From contig JADFQH010000075.1 of the NCBI GenBank assembly GCA_022561895.1, forward strand, positions 1-11,001: a DNA stretch of 11,001 nucleotides, given 5' to 3'. Origin of the DNA: Methanobacteriota archaeon. Its GTDB lineage: Archaea; Halobacteriota; Halobacteria; Halobacteriales; Halalkalicoccaceae. Below are positions 6,909-11,001 of this stretch, piece by piece (positions within the stretch are counted from its first letter, which is position 1; every line of letters begins with the position of its first letter). Under the pieces are notes generated by a model that worked only from the letters and a program-made list of their open reading frames with translations, was not told the origin of the DNA and searched no databases. Both the position numbers and the translations under genes were made by a program.

Positions 6909-6934
6909 ACTACCCACATCTCCGTCCCCGCTGT

Positions 6935-6944
6935 TAAAGCTTTA
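6935..6944 (-). promoter_or_regulatory. sod: TATA-like element for sod
   Basis: TAAAGCTTTA is a perfect 10-bp palindrome and the only AT-rich site in the short gap upstream of sod. A transcription start about 27 nt downstream would give a leader of roughly 15-20 nt that contains the GGAGG motif. Confidence 0.4.
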
Positions 6945-6952
6945 GAAGCCCT

Positions 6953-6969
6953 ATGGTATCGTATACCAT
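6953..6969. promoter_or_regulatory. Candidate operator: perfect inverted repeat upstream of sod
   Basis: ATGGTAT-CGT-ATACCAT is a perfect 7+7 inverted repeat with a 3-nt centre. It sits just upstream of the presumed sod TATA element and before the 3' end of the 7TM kinase gene. No T-run follows it on either strand, so it does not look like a terminator. Position and symmetry suggest binding of a dimeric regulator; which one is unknown. Confidence 0.45.
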
Positions 6970-6990
6970 CCCTTGATTCCGTGCGTTAGA

Positions 6991-8655
6991 TCACTCGTCT
7001 GTGGGTTCGACTACTGGTAGGCGGACGGTGACGACGCTTCCGGCAGGATGATTCTCCGCGAACTCGACCGTTCCACCGAGGATTCCAACGGCCCAGTTCA
7101 CGAGCCAGAGTCCAATCCCGCTTCCGTGCTGAAGCGGCGTCTCGCTCCCGCTTTGGAGCGTCTGCTGTTCGATGGGCGCGATTCCCGGCCCATTGTCACC
7201 GACCGTGATCCGCACCGTCTCGCCTTCGAGGGCTGCCTCGATCGTCACCGTCGGATCGTCGTTCGTGTTGTGCAACGCGGCGTTCTCCGCGAGGTTTCGA
7301 ACGACCGTTTCCGTCGCCGAGCCACACCTGATGGCCGGGAGATCGTGGGTAATGAACGCCGTTTCGGGGAACTCACACCGAAGCGACTGGACGATATCGA
7401 TGATCGAGGTGTCGAGGCGCACCGGCGTCGATTCGTTGCGTCCGTCGGCCAGCCGCTCGATCTGGGCGGCCTTGTCGCTCAGATCGATGATCCGTGTCGC
7501 GCTCTCGTTGATCGCGGCCACGCTGTTTTGGGCCTCGTTTTCGAGGCGCTCGGTGTGTCCGCGGATGATCGTCATCTCGTTTCTGAGGTTGTGTCGGAGA
7601 ATGCGATGAAGTACTGTAAGACGCTGGCGGTGTCGTCGTCGTTCGGTAACGTCCCGAAGGACGACCGCCCGACCCACCGCTCGGCCGTGATAGTCCTCGA
7701 GAACGGAGGCTCGGATGTCGAAATACCGGACGGTGTCGTCGGTTTTAATCGCCAGCTCCGAGTCGGAACGATCATGGGACACCCAACCTGGAACGACGGT
7801 TTCTACCGATTTTCCGAGCGCGTCGACCGCGTTTGTCCCGAGAATCGCGGCTGCACTGGGGTTGAGATCGACCACCTGATTTCGGGAGTCGGCGACGATC
7901 ACCCCGTCGTCGATCCCCTCGATGACGAACTCGCTCGCCAGACGGCTCGCGGCGGGGAGGGCTTCGAGCAGTTTGGCCTGCGAGAGCGCGAACAACAGCG
8001 CGACGCCCGATCCGCTAAATGAAATCGCCATCAGATCGAGGCCGGCCCACGGCGTTAGGTCGCTGAGGTAGACGAGATGAGCGAGCCACGGAATCCCCGC
8101 ACCGACGAGCAGCGCCGCGGCCTGACTGCGGTATAACAGCGAGGAGCCGACCGCAAGCTGGACGAACAGGAGCGAGCCGACAGTCGCGAGCAGATATGCG
8201 TAGCCAACGATGAGAAAAAACCACGGACCCCACGTCGAGCTGAGTACGAGATGGCCGTTTCGCTCGATCAGCACCGCCGTCTCACGGACGAGACCGTGCG
8301 AGGCGTTCGTCCACAGAAGCACGATGGTGATTACGGGGAGGATCGAGAGCGCGACGAGCACCGAGGGTCTGACGTACTTGTCGCGGCCGGTGTACTCGAG
8401 GGCGAAGACCAGCCACGCGACCGGAAGCACGAGGCTTCCAAACCACTGGAGACGCGCCCAGAACAGCGTCCCCGGAAGGGTTTCCGTAGCGAGCGTGCCG
8501 AGATGTGTCGCGGACCACCATGCGGCCGCAACCATCAACACCGTGAGACTGGCTGCACCGGGTTCGGGCCGCTGTCGCCACGAAAGAGCCGCAACGCTTC
8601 CCGCAACGAGCACCGAACCCGCGACCAACACGAACGTCGGAGTCAGCTCGAACAT
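6991..8655 (-). CDS. 7TM-PAS sensor histidine kinase
   Basis: A 554-residue membrane kinase. Residues 1-230 contain about seven hydrophobic segments (for example 8-24, 36-50, 68-88, 97-115, 143-168, 178-197, 206-226), matching the histidine-kinase N-terminal 7TM sensor region. A PAS domain follows at about 238-340 (VIEGIDDGVIVADSRNQVVDLNPSAAAILG, ending VVLRDVTERR). The dimerisation helix has His355 in RHNLRNEM, the haloarchaeal form of the H box. The ATPase domain has its N box at RNLAENAALHN (453-463), G1 at GDNGPG (486-491) and G2 at GSGIGLWL (511-518). All catalytic boxes are intact, and unlike the kinase at 3440 there is no insert between N and G1. No response regulator is adjacent, so the partner and signal are unknown. 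sod follows on the same strand but has its own promoter. Confidence 0.92.
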   Translation of the reverse strand: MFELTPTFVLVAGSVLVAGSVAALSWRQRPEPGAASLTVLMVAAAWWSATHLGTLATETLPGTLFWARLQWFGSLVLPVAWLVFALEYTGRDKYVRPSVLVALSILPVITIVLLWTNASHGLVRETAVLIERNGHLVLSSTWGPWFFLIVGYAYLLATVGSLLFVQLAVGSSLLYRSQAAALLVGAGIPWLAHLVYLSDLTPWAGLDLMAISFSGSGVALLFALSQAKLLEALPAASRLASEFVIEGIDDGVIVADSRNQVVDLNPSAAAILGTNAVDALGKSVETVVPGWVSHDRSDSELAIKTDDTVRYFDIRASVLEDYHGRAVGRAVVLRDVTERRRHRQRLTVLHRILRHNLRNEMTIIRGHTERLENEAQNSVAAINESATRIIDLSDKAAQIERLADGRNESTPVRLDTSIIDIVQSLRCEFPETAFITHDLPAIRCGSATETVVRNLAENAALHNTNDDPTVTIEAALEGETVRITVGDNGPGIAPIEQQTLQSGSETPLQHGSGIGLWLVNWAVGILGGTVEFAENHPAGSVVTVRLPVVEPTDE

Positions 8656-8710
8656 GAGGGAAACAGCTCACTCAGCATGCCGCTCTACCCTGTAGGAGAG
8701 TTCCGACCCT

Positions 8711-8727
8711 CTTATAATTTATTTTAT
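8711..8727 (-). promoter_or_regulatory. AT-rich promoter region for the 7TM kinase
   Basis: The 84-nt gap between the UbiA stop and the kinase ATG (8655) holds one AT-rich block, ATAAAATAAATTATAAG on the minus strand. A TATA box here would start transcription near 8,690, leaving about 35 nt of leader. No clear Shine-Dalgarno is visible before the ATG. Confidence 0.4.
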
Positions 8728-8739
8728 GGGAATTTTGAC

Positions 8740-9351
8740 TCAAAGGCTGAGCGCAACAACGAGAAGGACGACCATGAGCGGGCTCTCGAAATAGCTCGCG
8801 AGACAGAGCCGGTCGGCCGAACGTTCACCGTCTGCGAGCGTCACGATACACAGCGAGTACGCGATCGCCGGGGTGACGGCGAGGGTGACGGGTGCGAGGA
8901 GATCGAGGCGAACCGCCCAGAGGAGGAGGACGAACGAGCAGCCGTTGAGCGCTCCAAGAATGTACTGAGTCGGACGAGTTCCGAAAACGACCGGGAGGGT
9001 GGAGACGCCCTCCCGACGATCGCCCGAGACATCCCGGATGTTGAACAGTTCGACGGCGATGACCGTTCGAAGAAAGAAAAAGACGAGGACGACGAGCGCG
9101 GCGGGTCCGAAGACGTGTCCGTCGAACGCGAGGGGCAACAGCGCAAGCGGGACGGCCCACGCGACGGCGACCGCGGCCGTCCCGACGACCAACACGTCCT
9201 TCAGGCGATCAGCTTCGAACACCGGAAGCCAGCGCGTACTGTAAAAGACACCGAAAACCCCCGGAAACAGGACCAGCGCGAGCGCCACCGGTCCGCCTCC
9301 AACAGCGAGACCGAGCGCTGTGATATACGCCGCCACGGTACCCGCGTTTAG
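8740..9351 (-). pseudogene. UbiA-family prenyltransferase, N-terminal half missing
   Basis: About 200 residues of a polytopic membrane prenyltransferase, which would attach a polyprenyl chain to an acceptor. Recognisable sequence begins near NAGTVAAYITALGLAVGGG and runs to the stop. The second aspartate motif is present in NIRDVSGDRREGVSTLPV (DxxxDxxxG). The first one, NDxxDxxxD, and the first membrane helices are absent: a full member has roughly 280-300 residues. The open frame continues upstream to a TTG at 9519, adding 56 residues (LEGAQVIQHAPRPNKSRG and similar) that look neither membrane-bound nor family-related. No convincing start exists for the remnant. The break near 9,350 coincides with a change in sequence character, so either the gene was truncated by a foreign insertion or two contigs were wrongly joined. 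It would be inactive without the first Asp motif. Confidence 0.75.
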
Positions 9352-9762
9352 GCGCTGCAGAATCGAGCCAAGGATGGAGTCAAGCGCACCTCGTGACTTG
9401 TTGGGGCGCGGTGCATGTTGGATCACTTGGGCTCCTTCAAGGACTGGGCTGACCGGGCTGTTCGCTGGACTCGCAGAACCTAGTTGTTGGGGCGCGATAG
9501 GTTTTCTGGAGTCCTTCAATTAACTTATTAATAATCGCTTTGCCGTCTGATTAAAACAGGGTGCTCTATGTGGGTACTCGCAAGTTTTCGTAGAGCTTGC
9601 GTTAATGGCGAGCGGCGGTTGCCGCCTCTGCGCAACCGGCCTGTGAATCGGGAAATATTCCGTGAAGGTGGCTCGGGGATTGCCCTGTAGCGAGCCTAAT
9701 AGAATGCCGTCAGGCGGAGTGGGTAAATGAAGGGGAGAACTGGGGTGAGGAAAGGAAAAAAA
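9352..9762. other. Non-coding, foreign-looking interval between the broken UbiA gene and the wHTH fusion gene
   Basis: No credible gene lies here. The left part (9352-9519) is open on the minus strand only as the out-of-family extension of the UbiA frame. It holds a 13-nt direct repeat, TTGTTGGGGCGCG, at 9398-9410 and 9484-9496. An AT-rich palindrome TTATTAATAA lies at 9525-9534. The centre (9561-9715) is dense in possible RNA hairpins and is listed separately. A run of seven A at 9756-9762 gives oligo-T directly after the stop of the fusion gene on the minus strand, but no strong hairpin precedes it. Confidence 0.5.
9561..9715. ncRNA. Candidate structured RNA element (unassigned)
   Basis: Several complementary arms are packed into about 150 nt of non-coding DNA. 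GCTCTATG (9563-9570) pairs with CGTAGAGC (9589-9596) with one G.T. CGCAAG (9579-9584), in that loop, pairs with CTTGCG (9596-9601), which would make a pseudoknot. CGGTTGC (9616-9622) pairs with GCAACCG (9632-9638), competing with GGCGG/CCGCC (9614-9626). GGCTCG (9670-9675) pairs with CGAGCC (9691-9696), with GGG/CCC nested inside. The transcribed strand is unknown. The layout recalls a catalytic or regulatory RNA, for example the 5' part of a group II intron, but I see no domain V and no reverse transcriptase, so the identity is open. Confidence 0.3.
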
Positions 9763-11001
9763 TCAGGGAGTGGCTTGAGGCGGATCTTGGTCCAAATTTT
9801 CGATGCTGTCCGAGAGCCGCCTGGGCTGGAAGCCAAACAATCGCGGGACAACATCGAGGTGAGCCGTGGTATCACGAGACAAGAGTTCTAGGGCAGCTGG
9901 TGCCTGACCGTTCCGAATCCGCAGGAATTTTCCCATGACAGAAAGCGCTCTGGCTGCTTTGGCAGACAGCAGCGGTAGTGGCCCCCGATACTCCGTGCGA
10001 TGGTTGATGGTATCCGACACCTCTTGAAAGGTGAGGTGCTCAGGCCCACCGAGGTCGATAACTTGGTTTTCAAACCGCGGGTCCTCTATGAGGGCGATAA
10101 CACACCGCACCAAGTCGTCCGTGTGAATCGGCTGCAGCCTCACGCCGGCTCTCGCGCTAATGGGTATGGCCGAGCCGTTCCTGATAAACGAAGCGAGCCC
10201 CTCAGCTAGGCGGTCTCCCGGCCCGAATACCACCCCCGCTATGATGATGGTATAGGGGATCCCGCTCTCCATCACTGCCAGCCGGCCACCGTACCTGCTC
10301 CGCAGGTACGGGTACTCCGGATCATCCGCTTCCCATCTCTCGCTCAAGTGGACCACTCGCTTCACCCCGGCGGCCTTGGCTGCGTCCATCAGCTTCCGTA
10401 CGCCCAGGTGGTTGACCGCTTCGTAGGTTTCGACGCGCCGTGGCTTCCTGCACACGGCTAAATTGATGATCGTATGAACCCCTGCCACTGCCTCAACAAG
10501 GCCGTGTCCCTCCGCCAGGCTGCCGTAGGCCAGCTCTAACCCCCGCCCTTCCAGCATCCCAACGTTTGCGGGCTCGTTGACCAAGCATCTGATCGGTCGC
10601 TGGCCTGCGCCCAGCAGTGCAGCCACCAGGCGCTGGCCTATGAATTCCGTAGCGCCGGTGATCAGAATGCGATGGGCAGAATCGACAAGTCGTGGCTGGT
10701 GCCCGTTGGAATTAGCGATGCGGTAGCCTCTGCGGGAAACCGTTTGGAGAAAACTAGCATCAACACCGGCTCGGGCAAGTTTTTCTCTGATATGAGCAAT
10801 GTGGGCGCGCACCAGTGCCGCCTCGCCCGTGTGAGGACGAAAGCCCCAAACTTTGATTAGCAGGTCCTCAGGGGGCACAGGTGTGCCGGCGCGTTCGGTC
10901 AGATACCAGATTAGGCGGAACTCAGTCGGCGTTATGCCCACCTCTTTTCCCCCTACCTTTAGCCCCTGCGATTCGTCGTCAAGGACGATCGTCCCTGCGC
11001 G
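9763..11001 (-). CDS. OmpR-type winged-helix domain fused to NAD(P)-binding epimerase-like domain (5' end outside window)
   Basis: The frame is open to the right edge, so the true start lies beyond 11001; the first GTG at 10941 is internal. Visible codons before it read GTIVLDDESQGLKVGGKE and continue into VGITPTEFRLIWYL, the normal body of an OmpR/PhoB C-terminal DNA-binding domain. That domain ends TVSRRGYRI about 73 residues after the GTG. A Rossmann domain follows: RILITGATEFIGQRL (canonical GATGFIG, with Glu for the second Gly), a VNHLGVRKLMDAAKAAGVKRVVHLS strand-helix, and IPYTIIIAGVVFGPGDR. The catalytic YxxxK is YLRSR, so the Lys is replaced by Arg and the usual Arg-Pro after TII is lost. 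It is therefore likely an NAD(P)-sensing regulator or a weak enzyme, by inference. Its codon use and bacterial domain type differ from the haloarchaeal genes to the left. Confidence 0.82.
   Translation of the reverse strand, partial: RAGTIVLDDESQGLKVGGKEVGITPTEFRLIWYLTERAGTPVPPEDLLIKVWGFRPHTGEAALVRAHIAHIREKLARAGVDASFLQTVSRRGYRIANSNGHQPRLVDSAHRILITGATEFIGQRLVAALLGAGQRPIRCLVNEPANVGMLEGRGLELAYGSLAEGHGLVEAVAGVHTIINLAVCRKPRRVETYEAVNHLGVRKLMDAAKAAGVKRVVHLSERWEADDPEYPYLRSRYGGRLAVMESGIPYTIIIAGVVFGPGDRLAEGLASFIRNGSAIPISARAGVRLQPIHTDDLVRCVIALIEDPRFENQVIDLGGPEHLTFQEVSDTINHRTEYRGPLPLLSAKAARALSVMGKFLRIRNGQAPAALELLSRDTTAHLDVVPRLFGFQPRRLSDSIENLDQDPPQATP

Noticed and set aside
6896..6919. Eight-codon N-terminal extension of SOD
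   Set aside because: A GGAGG motif lies directly before the ATG at 6895 and would be inside the extension; the shorter protein has the usual N-terminus.
7048..8022. A 324-codon open frame on the plus strand
   Set aside because: It is antisense to the catalytic part of the 7TM kinase, which has all its motifs intact; the product is unrecognisable and Arg-rich.
8251..9351. A 366-codon open frame on the plus strand
   Set aside because: It is antisense to the 7TM kinase and UbiA genes. Its product is a low-complexity Arg/Glu/Asp-rich chain with no domain, the usual shadow of GC-rich haloarchaeal coding DNA.

Overview
From position 1 to about 9,350 this window reads as the chromosome of a haloarchaeon (class Halobacteria). 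The proteins are acidic and Asp/Glu-rich. Several start codons lie about 26-28 nt downstream of TATA-like boxes, as expected for leaderless archaeal transcripts. The kinases and the small 97-residue protein look haloarchaeal. From about 9,350 to the right edge the character changes: less acidic protein, different codon use, and a bacterial OmpR-type winged helix fused to an NAD(P)-binding domain. The change falls inside a UbiA prenyltransferase gene, which loses its N-terminal half. I cannot tell a real insertion or rearrangement from an assembly or binning join.

Layout, left to right. Positions 1-43 (minus) are the first codons of a CYTH-type tunnel phosphatase, overlapping the end of a membrane-anchored winged-helix regulator (33-551, minus). 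A short-chain dehydrogenase runs rightward (about 635-1384). Convergent to it is a minus-strand pair, thyX followed by a class III CoA-transferase, joined by an ATGA stop/start overlap. A divergent AT-rich promoter at about 3,375-3,439 separates thyX from a rightward pair: a multi-domain sensor histidine kinase and, 6 nt later, a metallo-beta-lactamase-fold hydrolase. Convergent to these are three minus-strand genes: a small conserved haloarchaeal protein, superoxide dismutase with its own SD and TATA, and a 7TM-PAS histidine kinase. Upstream of the 7TM kinase is the truncated UbiA gene, then the foreign-looking segment with a possibly structured noncoding stretch (9,561-9,715) and the winged-helix/NAD(P)-domain fusion, which runs off the right edge.

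The strongest unusual signal is inside the ATPase domain of the first histidine kinase (4,948-5,074). Five consecutive inverted repeats, each with a 3-nt loop, are spaced 25-28 nt apart in frame between the N box and the G1 box. The first and last encode nearly the same peptide (VEHSST, VEHGST) with different codons, yet both keep an 8-bp stem. Other points of interest are the chimeric UbiA junction, a perfect 17-bp inverted repeat upstream of the SOD promoter, and the regulator-dehydrogenase fusion at the right edge.
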